Positions 7,580-13,753 of a DNA stretch of 13,753 nucleotides are shown in pieces. The translations under genes were made by a program, and so were the position numbers. The DNA is taken from contig JAWPNA010000417.1 in NCBI GenBank assembly GCA_045402695.1, positions 1-13,753 on the forward strand, read 5' to 3'. The notes under the pieces were generated by a model. The model searched no databases. It had not been told where the DNA came from and saw nothing but the letters and a program-made list of their open reading frames with translations. The stretch's first letter is position 1; every line of letters starts with the position of its first letter. Origin of the DNA: JAWPNA01 sp045402695. GTDB lineage: Bacteria > Acidobacteriota > Polarisedimenticolia > JACPZX01 > DASXTC01.

Positions 7580-8884
7580 ATGTCGGTCCATGAACCGGGC
7601 CAGCCTGTCGCGATCCTCCCCTCGGGGCCTTTAGACGCCGAGGTCGAGGCGCCGCCGTCGAAGAGCCTCACCATCCGGGCCCTGGCGACCGCCGCCCTGG
7701 CCGCGGGGCGCTCCGCCCTGAGGCGGCCGCTTCTCTCGGATGACACGGAGCGGATGACGCGCGCTCTTGGCACCCTCGGTATCGAGACAAGCAGGCGAGG
7801 CTCGTCCATGATCGTGGTGGGGCGCGGCGGCGGCCTTCCGGTCGAGGGGGCCGCCCTCGATCTGGGCCACGCGGGCACCCCGCTGAGGCTCTTGACGGCG
7901 ATCTGCTGCCTCGGGCGCGGCCGCTTCGTCCTGGACGGATCCCCGCGCATGCGGCAGCGGCCGATGGCCGACCTGATCGAGGCGCTGGCGTCTCTCGGCG
8001 TCCACATCGTTTCGATGAACTCAGACGGCTGTCCCCCGGTTGAGATCCGTGCCTGTGGCCTTTCGGGCGGAAGGGTCCGCCTGCGCGGAAGCGTCTCGAG
8101 CCAGTTCCTTTCGGCGCTCCTCATCGTGGGTCCTTGCGCGTGTTCCGGCCTCGAGATCGAGGTGGACGGCACGTTGGTCTCGCGTCCCTACGTGGACCTC
8201 ACGATCCAGGTGATGGAATCGTTCGGCGCGCGCATCGAGCGGGACGGTTTCCGCTGGTTCCGCGCGGAAGCCGGCCACCCCTATCAGGCGCGGGTCTTCC
8301 CGGTGGAGGGGGACGCCTCCAGCGCCTCGTATTTCTTCGCCGCCGCCGCCGTGACGGGGGGCCGGGTCCGCGTGAGCGGGATCCCCTACGGCTCGAGCCA
8401 GGGAGATCTCGGATTGCTCGACCTTCTGGAAGAGATGGGTTGCAGGGTAGATCGCCGGCCGACCACGATCGAGGTCGTGGGAGTGGGACCTCTTGCCGGG
8501 ATCGACGCCGATCTGACCGACCTGCCCGACATGGCTCCAACGCTCGCGGTGATGGCGCTGTTCGCCGGCAGCCCGACGACCCTGAGGGGGGTGGGTCATC
8601 TGCGGTTCAAGGAATCCGACCGTATCGAGAGAGTGGCCGCGTGCGTGCGGGCGCTCGGGGGCGCGGCCGACACGGGCGCCGACTGGCTCCGGATCAGACC
8701 GCCCGCCGCCGGCCAGTCCGGGCTGCGAGGGGCCGACATCGATCCACGGGATGACCACCGTATCGCCATGGCCTTCTCCGTGGCAGGACTCGCCGTGCCG
8801 GGCGTGCGGATCCTCGATCCCGGGTGCGTCACCAAGTCGTTTCCAGGGTTTTTCGACCACCTGGGGGCGTTGCCTTCGGCCTGA
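7580..8884 (+). CDS. aroA: 3-phosphoshikimate 1-carboxyvinyltransferase (EPSP synthase)
   Basis: This cytoplasmic shikimate-pathway enzyme joins shikimate-3-phosphate and phosphoenolpyruvate to make EPSP, the precursor of chorismate. The 434-residue length is normal. The expected conserved sites are present: SKS (27-29) with the substrate-binding Lys28, the Arg-rich RMRQRPM (123-129), SSQFLSALL (173-181), the catalytic-type Asp in LPDMAPT (315-321), RFKESDR (342-348), DDHRIAMA (391-398) and VTKSFPGF (417-424). The PEP-site loop reads LGHAGTPLR (95-103) where most relatives have LGNAGTAMR, so the usual Asn and Ala are His and Pro. The ATG at 7580 follows a TATAAT by six bases with no Shine-Dalgarno sequence. 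The start is supported because the family N-terminal strand begins soon after it. Confidence 0.96.
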   Translation: MSVHEPGQPVAILPSGPLDAEVEAPPSKSLTIRALATAALAAGRSALRRPLLSDDTERMTRALGTLGIETSRRGSSMIVVGRGGGLPVEGAALDLGHAGTPLRLLTAICCLGRGRFVLDGSPRMRQRPMADLIEALASLGVHIVSMNSDGCPPVEIRACGLSGGRVRLRGSVSSQFLSALLIVGPCACSGLEIEVDGTLVSRPYVDLTIQVMESFGARIERDGFRWFRAEAGHPYQARVFPVEGDASSASYFFAAAAVTGGRVRVSGIPYGSSQGDLGLLDLLEEMGCRVDRRPTTIEVVGVGPLAGIDADLTDLPDMAPTLAVMALFAGSPTTLRGVGHLRFKESDRIERVAACVRALGGAADTGADWLRIRPPAAGQSGLRGADIDPRDDHRIAMAFSVAGLAVPGVRILDPGCVTKSFPGFFDHLGALPSA

Positions 8885-9032
8885 TCTCGCACTGACTCAG
8901 GCTCTTGCCTCATCGTCCTCCACTCTGTCGGAGAATCCTGAAAGAAAGATCTGGTTGGTCTGTATGTCGTGACCGTATATTCTTGCCGTAGGCCCTGCAT
9001 TCCCACTCCGAATCCCAAGGAGTCCGAGCCAT
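8885..9032 (+). promoter_or_regulatory. Intergenic region with candidate promoter and ribosome-binding site for the 9033 gene
   Basis: A TATATT (8976-8981) is a possible -10 element; the best -35 candidates nearby (TGGTTG at 8952-8957, 18-base spacing, or TTGGTC at 8955-8960, 15-base spacing) are weak. AAGGAG (9017-9022) lies 10 bases before the ATG at 9033 and is a good Shine-Dalgarno sequence. Only very short inverted repeats follow aroA, so no terminator is called. Confidence 0.35.
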
Positions 9033-9545
9033 ATGCAACCACGAAAAACCATACGCACGGTCCTGTTTTCCCTCGGTTTGTCATCTTTGCTGCTGGCAGG
9101 ATCTTCACGAGGCCCCGGCTCCGGCCGGGAGCCGACCGGGACGCCCGAGCCGGGTGGACCTCTGGATGCCACCGTCAGCCTTGTTTCGGTGGACAACACG
9201 GGCCTATCTCCGCGCGCCCTCGTCAGGATCAGCCTCACGTCACCTGAAACCGATGCCGCGGCGACAGTTTTCGCCGCTGGCAGCGATTCGGAGCGCGAGC
9301 CCGGCAAGACGCTGGCGCGGACGTGGCTGGAGAAGGGCAGGAGCGGATCGGTGGAGGTGGAAAGCGATCTGACGCCGGGCCAGGAGAACCACCTGTTCTA
9401 CAAGGTCGCCGCCCTGGGCACCGGTGGAGATCTCACGGAGGCCACCGTTTACCTTCGGGTGGACCTCGATCGGGAAAACGACGGGCAGATCGTGGGAGAT
9501 TACCTGCAGTTTCCCGGCGGCTCGGGCGAGGCGGTGGAGCCATGA
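9033..9545 (+). CDS. Small secreted protein of unknown function
   Basis: No family is recognised. The 170-residue product begins with a signal peptide (basic MQPRKTIR, then hydrophobic 9-23). The LLLAGSS region has no cysteine, so it is not a lipoprotein. Residues 25-43 are Gly/Pro rich. The remainder (about 44-145) alternates short beta-strand-like segments such as ATVSLVSV, ALVRISLT and ATVYLRVDL, suggesting an Ig-like or other beta-sandwich domain. The ATG has AAGGAG 10 bases upstream. The stop overlaps the next start as ATGA (9542-9545), so it is probably translated together with the downstream metalloprotease-like gene. A role as inhibitor, chaperone or partner of that protein is possible but is inference only. 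Confidence 0.75.
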   Translation: MQPRKTIRTVLFSLGLSSLLLAGSSRGPGSGREPTGTPEPGGPLDATVSLVSVDNTGLSPRALVRISLTSPETDAAATVFAAGSDSEREPGKTLARTWLEKGRSGSVEVESDLTPGQENHLFYKVAALGTGGDLTEATVYLRVDLDRENDGQIVGDYLQFPGGSGEAVEP

Positions 9546-11083
9546 GGGCCGCGCGATACGGTTTCGCCCTTTTCCTGGCGGCCGCGATCCTCTGCCTGGC
9601 GCCGGCCCCCGTCATGGCCAACTGGACCGCCACGGGGCGGTTCGTCTACGTGGATCGCGAGTACGATCAGACCGGCTTCACCGGCGTGGAGACGCAGCGC
9701 CCGATCCGGTTCGCGGACGTGCACATCGTGGACAACAAGGGCAGCAAGGTCATCGCCTCGGTCGCCAGCGATCCCAACGGCAACTTCAGCATCCTCGTCG
9801 TGGACTCCAGCACGCGCACCGTCTACGCGCGCGTCACGACCCGCTCGGTGAACGACCCCACGCTGTGGGTAGACGTGCAGTCGAACTCCACGGGCAAGCC
9901 CAGCTACTACGCGGTGAAGGGCTCGAACGTCTCGAGCCACAATCCCAACACCAACGTGAACTTCGGCACCATCGTGGCGCTGAAAGGGCAGGGCGGCGAG
10001 GCGTTCAACATCTTCGACCAGATGGTGTACGGCATGGACTACATCGCCTCGCTGAGAGGATCGAGACCCGGCTCGGCGGATGATCTCACGGCGCTCTGGG
10101 CGCTCAACCGCGGTGTCACCGATTCCACATACACCATCGGCAGCCGCGCGCTCAACATGAGAGACACCGCCGGATATGACGACACCGTCATCCTCCACGA
10201 GATGGGCCACTACGAGGTGTTCGAGTTCTCCGCCAGCGACTCGCCCCTCACCGGCCATACGTTCAGCGATTGCAACGCCGACATCCGCCTGGCCTACGAC
10301 GAGGGACACGCCACCTACTTCGGCAACTCGGTCCTCAGGTTCAACAACTTCCCGCGGTGCAACATCTACACGCGAACCAATGGAGGCCCCGGGCCGGGCA
10401 ACCTCGTTCGCTACGCCGACGTGGAGACCGACGCCCAGTACCTCTGCCAGGGCTCCACCAGCGAGCTGAACGTCGCGATCGCGCTGTGGGACATCAACGA
10501 CTCGGCCTCCACCACCGACACGACTCCCGGCGTGGAGGACGCCGGCGACGCGCTGGCGCTGCCCGACGCGGAACCCTGGCAGGTGCAGACGGACTACATG
10601 ACCACGGCGGTCAACAAGTCACTGGAGGATTTCTGGGATGGATGGTTCAAGGCGCCGATCTCCAACGGTTTCCCCGTCGAGATGCGCGCCATCTTCACCC
10701 TCGTCGCCACGGAGTTCTGGGAGGACGGCAACGAGGTGAACAACACGGCCGCCACCGCCTCGCCCATCACGATCGGCGGCGGCCAGATCTCAGCCACTTT
10801 CTTCTACGACCCCGACGGTGACCAGGCCGGACAGGCCGACACCGACTACTACGTCTTCAGCGCGGGGGAAGGCCAGGCTCTGCGGGCCCAGACCACGAAC
10901 CTTTTGAGTGACGCCAACACCTTCCTGGAGATTCTCGACACCGACGGATCGACGGTCCTGGCCTCCAGCTCGTCGCTCATCGACTGGACGGCCCCCCGGT
11001 CGGATGCTTTCTACCTCCGCTTGACCCACGCGGCCGACTGGGGCATCTACGGGTCGTACAAGCTCCAGCTCGATCCTCTGTAA
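9542..11083 (+). CDS. Secreted HExxH metalloprotease-like protein with C-terminal PPC domain
   Basis: The product has 513 residues. A signal peptide ends near VMA-N (26/27). Residues 28-150 are beta rich and may form a transthyretin-like or carboxypeptidase-regulatory-like module. The central part holds HEMGH (219-223) and, 30 residues on, YDEGHATYFG (252-261), which may supply the third zinc ligand (Glu254 or His256). Residues about 397-513 match a bacterial pre-peptidase C-terminal (PPC) domain, with NNTAATASPI, DTDYYVFSAGEGQALR and YLRLTH; such domains are common on secreted peptidases and are often removed during maturation. The ATG at 9542 is chosen because it begins a proper signal peptide and overlaps the previous stop. 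Upstream in-frame codons to 9323 are a shadow of the preceding gene. The exact peptidase family and the substrate are unknown. Confidence 0.85.
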   Translation: MRAARYGFALFLAAAILCLAPAPVMANWTATGRFVYVDREYDQTGFTGVETQRPIRFADVHIVDNKGSKVIASVASDPNGNFSILVVDSSTRTVYARVTTRSVNDPTLWVDVQSNSTGKPSYYAVKGSNVSSHNPNTNVNFGTIVALKGQGGEAFNIFDQMVYGMDYIASLRGSRPGSADDLTALWALNRGVTDSTYTIGSRALNMRDTAGYDDTVILHEMGHYEVFEFSASDSPLTGHTFSDCNADIRLAYDEGHATYFGNSVLRFNNFPRCNIYTRTNGGPGPGNLVRYADVETDAQYLCQGSTSELNVAIALWDINDSASTTDTTPGVEDAGDALALPDAEPWQVQTDYMTTAVNKSLEDFWDGWFKAPISNGFPVEMRAIFTLVATEFWEDGNEVNNTAATASPITIGGGQISATFFYDPDGDQAGQADTDYYVFSAGEGQALRAQTTNLLSDANTFLEILDTDGSTVLASSSSLIDWTAPRSDAFYLRLTHAADWGIYGSYKLQLDPL

Positions 11084-11103
11084 ACCGCCGTATCACATGA
11101 AAA

Positions 11104-11133
11104 AAGCCCCCGGGGATCGCTCCCCGGGGGCTT
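11104..11133 (-). terminator. Strong intrinsic terminator for the porin gene, possibly bidirectional
   Basis: A perfect stem of at least 12 base pairs (arms 11105-11116 and 11121-11132, four-base loop) is rich in GC. On the minus strand it is followed by six T residues, from the A run at 11100-11105, giving a textbook rho-independent terminator 35 bases after the porin stop. On the plus strand only a weak T-containing tail follows, so termination of the 9542 gene there is less certain. Confidence 0.9.
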
Positions 11134-11167
11134 CAGCTTCCTTCAGACGTTCAGACCACCAAACGGG

Positions 11168-12730
11168 CTAGAAGCGGGCTCGAGCCTGCAGCGTCAGCCT
11201 CCATGCCGCGTCGGAGCCGGCGCCCTTGAAATCCTCGTTAGGTGCGAATCCTGTCCCGAAATTACTCCAGTGATCCTCGATCGCGTCGCCCGGCTCGAAC
11301 CAGGAAAGGGCGGTGTCGAACGAGAAGTTCTCGGTCAGGTTGTAGTTGTAGTACAGGTCCAGCTCCTGGCCGAGCGCCTCCTCGCACTCGACGGTGTCGC
11401 CGTTGAGGTCGGTGGTGACACCGTCGATACAGGCGTCGGCCAGCGCGTTGCCGGTCGAGCCGAAGGTCAGCGGGGAGAAGGTGCCCGCCTCGGTCGCGTC
11501 CTGCGAGAAGTCATACAAGGTGGCGCCGAAGATGTGCTTGTCGTCCACGTTGACCTTGTAGCCGACGTAGAACGCCTGGATGTTGGTCACTGCGAACAGG
11601 TCGGCGTATCCCAGCCGGTTGTGGAAGTCGGTGTACAGCGGCTGGAACGACTCGGAGCTGTCGTCGTCGGGATCGTCGTCACCGGTGGCCCAGGTGGTGC
11701 CGCCCCAGAACTTCTGGTCGGTCTTCCCGTTGTGCCAGGTGTAGCCGAGCGAGCCCTCGAACACCCACGCCTTCTGGTCGAGAGGATCCTCCAGACAACT
11801 GGGTGGGAAGGAGGAGAGGAACCCGGCGATGGTCGTCAGCCCGGCGCAGGGCTGCACGTCGCCGAACTGGTAGGAGAACTCGGCGTTCCAGCTCCAGCCG
11901 TTCTTTCCCTGGACCATCCGGCCCCAGCGGCCACCGAGCGTCCAGAGCATCGTCTTGTCGCCGTGCAGGACGCTGTCGCCCGAGTTCGGATCGGTGAACG
12001 AGTCGAGTCCGAAGTCATCCAGCCTCTGCAGGAACAGGTAGTAGGCGACGTCCTGATCGTGGTCCTTGCCGATCATGTGCTTGAAGTGCGCGCCGTAGGT
12101 GTTGTCGTCGGCGTCGCTGAACTCGTCAAGGGCGGTGGCGAACAGGTTCGACTCGAAGTTCTGCACCCAGAAGCCGTGGATGGAGAAGTTGTCCCAGTCC
12201 CACGCCGCCATCACGCCGTCGTGGGAGATACCGTTGTAGAAGTCGAGGGCGCTGAAGTGCAGGCCGCGATCGAACACGATCTCCTGGCGGCCGAAGGTCA
12301 GGTCGGTGACCGACTTGCCGATGTCCTTGATCTTGACGTATCCCTGGTACAGCTCGACGCCGCTGTTGATGACCTCGGTGTCGTCGCCGAAGAACGGGTC
12401 GGTCTCGCCGAAGGCACCGCCACCGGCCACTCCGGCCCCCTGGAACTCGCCGTACACCCAGACATCGTGGCCCAGGTCCCCCTTGGCGGCCAGGCGGACG
12501 CGGTACGGGAAGATGTCGAAGCTGTCGTTGGCTTCGGCGTTCTGAATCACCGAGTCCGTATCGGTGAAGTCGGTGAGGTTGTCCCACCACTCACCGCGGA
12601 ATCGAATCTCGCCATGGATGCTGAATTTCTTGTCGCCGCCCTCGTCGTCGTCCGCCATGGCGGCCTGTGCGACGCTGCCGACAAAGAGCACGGCCACGAA
12701 GCTCAGCAGGAAGTATCCTAGTTTCTTCAT
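11168..12730 (-). CDS. Alginate-export-type outer-membrane porin
   Basis: The 520-residue product has a clear signal peptide (1-23, cleavage after AQA), then alternating barrel strands to a C-terminal QARARF with terminal Phe. The stretch FGRQEIVFDRGLHFSALDF (146-164) and the early FPYRVRLAAKGDLGHDVWVYGEFQ (74-97) resemble the AlgE/alginate-export porin family, though the substrate need not be alginate. Predicted loops are very acidic (DDDPDDDSSE, 351-360). Four cysteines lie as two close pairs, 295/312 and 434/449, and could form disulfides in outside loops. The ATG has AAGGAGGA nine bases upstream. The gene has its own terminator and an unusually long upstream region with a strong promoter, which suggests a highly expressed single-gene unit. 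Confidence 0.88.
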   Translation of the reverse strand: MKKLGYFLLSFVAVLFVGSVAQAAMADDDEGGDKKFSIHGEIRFRGEWWDNLTDFTDTDSVIQNAEANDSFDIFPYRVRLAAKGDLGHDVWVYGEFQGAGVAGGGAFGETDPFFGDDTEVINSGVELYQGYVKIKDIGKSVTDLTFGRQEIVFDRGLHFSALDFYNGISHDGVMAAWDWDNFSIHGFWVQNFESNLFATALDEFSDADDNTYGAHFKHMIGKDHDQDVAYYLFLQRLDDFGLDSFTDPNSGDSVLHGDKTMLWTLGGRWGRMVQGKNGWSWNAEFSYQFGDVQPCAGLTTIAGFLSSFPPSCLEDPLDQKAWVFEGSLGYTWHNGKTDQKFWGGTTWATGDDDPDDDSSESFQPLYTDFHNRLGYADLFAVTNIQAFYVGYKVNVDDKHIFGATLYDFSQDATEAGTFSPLTFGSTGNALADACIDGVTTDLNGDTVECEEALGQELDLYYNYNLTENFSFDTALSWFEPGDAIEDHWSNFGTGFAPNEDFKGAGSDAAWRLTLQARARF

Positions 12731-13289
12731 TTCTCAGAGTCCTCCTTCAGTGTGACGTGACGTGCTTTGTCCCACACAACCCTTGCCCACATACGGTCCA
12801 GCTATGCCAGGGGCGACAACTCCCCTTTCACTTGCTTCCCCCAGGGGCGGTGCCGCCTTGATTTGATGTCACTTCGAGTTGTCCCGCGACAGCGGGAGGC
12901 GTGCGCGTTGTTTCTTCCTCACCTCCTTCGTTCGGTCCAGGCATGAACCCCTGGACGCAATCGGACCTCTGTATATCGCTTAACTCCTGCGCCATATCCA
13001 GGGCAGGAAGGCTGGCCTATAGAACTGCCCCCTCGCGAGGTGAGAGTTTCAAAGGAGCCAGGGGGTTATCCGAGCGCCGAAGCCTTGGCGCCTTCTTCCG
13101 TGCCGCCCGTGGGAGCTCTCCTCCCGGTTGAGTCGGGAAAGGGGCTGCACCTTTGGTCCCAGCGCTGGTCAGCGTATACGGACGATGTCTTGTAAACAGG
13201 CACCGAGCGCGCTTTTTCCAGCCGCTCTGTTCAACCCATCAAGAATCAGGTAGTTAGCACCTCATCCCCAATCTGAGAAGCTCAGAGGC
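12731..13289 (-). ncRNA. Presumed long structured 5' leader or independent small RNA upstream of the porin
   Basis: About 560 bases lie between a strong minus-strand promoter and the porin ATG, with no convincing coding sequence. Many short perfect inverted repeats are visible: 13272-13286 (6-bp stem, 3-base loop), 13111-13125 (5-bp, 5-base loop), 13074-13091 (5-bp, 8-base loop), 13028-13033 with 13060-13065, 13001-13006 with 13025-13030, 12935-12956 (7-bp, 8-base loop), 12883-12896 (5-bp, 4-base loop), and GACAACTC/GAGTTGTC arms about 50 bases apart (12815-12822 with 12875-12882). I do not recognise any known riboswitch, 6S, tmRNA, RNase P or SRP RNA. It may be a regulated leader of the porin mRNA or a separate transcript ending before it. 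No terminator was seen inside it. Confidence 0.4.
12740..12747 (-). promoter_or_regulatory. Strong Shine-Dalgarno sequence of the porin gene
   Basis: AAGGAGGA on the minus strand is separated by nine bases from the ATG at 12730, fixing that start. The bases between it and the ATG include TCTGAGAA, which is complementary to the beginning of the predicted leader. Confidence 0.8.
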
Positions 13290-13295
13290 CGGTGC

Positions 13296-13325
13296 GTTAT
13301 ACCCTTTCGGCTCTGGCGGTGTCAA
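13296..13325 (-). promoter_or_regulatory. Strong sigma-70-like promoter reading toward the porin
   Basis: On the minus strand a perfect TTGACA (13325-13320) and TATAAC (13301-13296) are 18 bases apart, the best match to a housekeeping promoter in the window. Transcription should begin near 13289. The M20-type gene ends 54 bases upstream on the same strand, so this promoter separates the porin unit from it. Confidence 0.65.
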
Positions 13326-13379
13326 GCGGTTTCTTGCCGGCGGCACAAGGGGGGGGCATGACCATCCTGACTATGCCAG
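13326..13379. other. Gap between the M20-type gene and the porin promoter
   Basis: The 54 bases hold a run of eight G residues (13349-13356), 23 bases upstream of the -35 hexamer, and a short hairpin at 13368-13382 (TGACT/AGTCA arms, five-base loop) that overlaps the stop codon of the M20-type gene. No T run follows the hairpin, so it is not called a terminator. Confidence 0.3.
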
Positions 13380-13753
13380 TCATCTTTCGGCCGTCGTGAG
13401 AGGTGCCAGCAGGAGAAGCACCACCTGCTTCACCCCCGTCACGAACGGATCTGTATCGGCGTACTCATCCGGAGTGTGGGCCCCGTCGCCCGTCGTGACA
13501 CCGATGGCAATCCCCGGGATTCTCCTCACGAGCGCCACGTTGTGGTCCGCCGTCCCGCGGGGTGTCACCTGCACCTGCGCCCAGCCGAGATAAGCCAGCA
13601 CGTCGCGGGCGGAGCGGACCAGGACGGATTCCGGGGAGCCGAGCGGCTTCACCCCTTCGAGCCGGTGCAGCGTCTCGAGGTCGAACTGAACCCCCACCTC
13701 GCTCGCGGTGCGGCTCCCGATCTCCGCCACCTGCCTTTCCAGATCCTCCAGAC
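13380..13753 (-). CDS. M20-type metallopeptidase, C-terminal part only
   Basis: The frame is open to the right edge of the window, so the start and most of the protein are missing; the GTG at 13730 is only an internal candidate. The visible 124 or so residues carry the C-terminal hallmarks of the M20 peptidase / deacylase / deacetylase family: PRGTADHNVALVRRIPGIAIG, corresponding to the usual GSTDAN...GIP segment, and GDGAHTPDEYADTDPFVTG, whose His-x-x-x-Glu region supplies the conserved late metal-site His. It ends in a helix VKQVVLLLLAPL. M20 enzymes are cytoplasmic or exported zinc/cobalt hydrolases acting on dipeptides, N-acyl amino acids or related amides; the substrate cannot be told from this fragment. 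Confidence 0.85.
   Translation of the reverse strand, partial: LEDLERQVAEIGSRTASEVGVQFDLETLHRLEGVKPLGSPESVLVRSARDVLAYLGWAQVQVTPRGTADHNVALVRRIPGIAIGVTTGDGAHTPDEYADTDPFVTGVKQVVLLLLAPLTTAER

Noticed and set aside
9323..9541. Upstream start for the PPC-domain metalloprotease
   Set aside because: These codons overlap the coding sequence of the 9033 gene and precede a perfect signal peptide that starts at 9542.
11270..12721. Plus-strand open frame of 483 codons
   Set aside because: Antisense to the porin, which has a signal peptide, barrel pattern, Shine-Dalgarno sequence and terminator. The mirror frame is Val/Glu/Leu repetitive and has none of these.
12790..12815. Possible sigma-54 promoter (TGGCA element) near the porin
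   Set aside because: The GC element of the -12 box is not at the required distance from the GG of the -24 box.
12828..12944. Minus-strand 38-codon open frame in the porin leader
   Set aside because: Its Gly/Pro/Thr/Glu-rich translation has no hydrophobic core or signal peptide, the ATG lies in a hairpin loop and the ribosome-binding match is poor. It could still be a leader peptide, but the evidence is too thin.
12901..13131. Plus-strand 76-codon open frame in the intergenic region
   Set aside because: Ser/Arg/Pro-rich translation with no motif or good ribosome-binding site, crossing many inverted repeats that belong to the opposite strand's leader.
12802..13379. Nine-base repeats CTATGCCAG (12802, 13371) and CCAGGGGCG (12807, 12841)
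   Set aside because: Two copies each, short and irregularly placed in a GC-rich region; compatible with chance and not an array.

Overview
The window looks like a piece of chromosome from a GC-rich, Gram-negative bacterium, most likely Acidobacteriota or a close relative. Three things point there. Several products are built for an outer membrane: an Omp85-type barrel ending in Phe and an alginate-export-type porin ending in Phe. One gene (6690-7559, minus) matches the VWFA-related domain family described mainly from Acidobacteria. The gene set is otherwise housekeeping (ftsE, ftsX, aroA). No mobile element, tRNA, rRNA or CRISPR array is visible.

Layout. Bases 1-2446 (plus): the 3' end of a membrane-anchored HExxH protein, then ftsE and ftsX, the ABC pair that ties divisome constriction to peptidoglycan hydrolysis. 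Bases 2459-6612 (minus): a tight three-gene operon read right to left, made of a small exported TPR protein, a secreted CsgG/TolB-N-like protein and a 1027-residue protein that joins a gluzincin-type metallopeptidase domain, a TolB-like propeller and an Omp85 barrel. Bases 6690-7559 (minus): a secreted VWA protein. Bases 7580-8884 (plus): aroA, divergent from the VWA gene with only 20 bases between. Bases 9033-11083 (plus): a translationally coupled pair, a small secreted protein of unknown role and a secreted HExxH protein with a PPC domain. Bases 11168-12730 (minus): a large porin with a near-perfect intrinsic terminator. Bases 12731-13379: about 650 bases without a convincing gene, holding a strong minus-strand promoter and a densely structured presumed leader. 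Bases 13380-13753 (minus): the C-terminal end of an M20-type metallopeptidase.

How the genes may work together. Most of the window serves the cell envelope. FtsEX acts at the septum. The TPR / CsgG-like / peptidase-propeller-Omp85 operon looks like an outer-membrane assembly or processing device with periplasmic helpers, and is the best candidate here for an undescribed system. The porin has the architecture of a highly expressed, post-transcriptionally regulated gene. Several start codons (ftsE, aroA, the VWA gene) sit 6-7 bases after a TATAAT-like hexamer with no Shine-Dalgarno sequence, which suggests leaderless transcripts.

Limits. Everything here comes from reading sequence and ORF translations. 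No database search, fold prediction or RNA folding was run. Family names rest on motif recognition.
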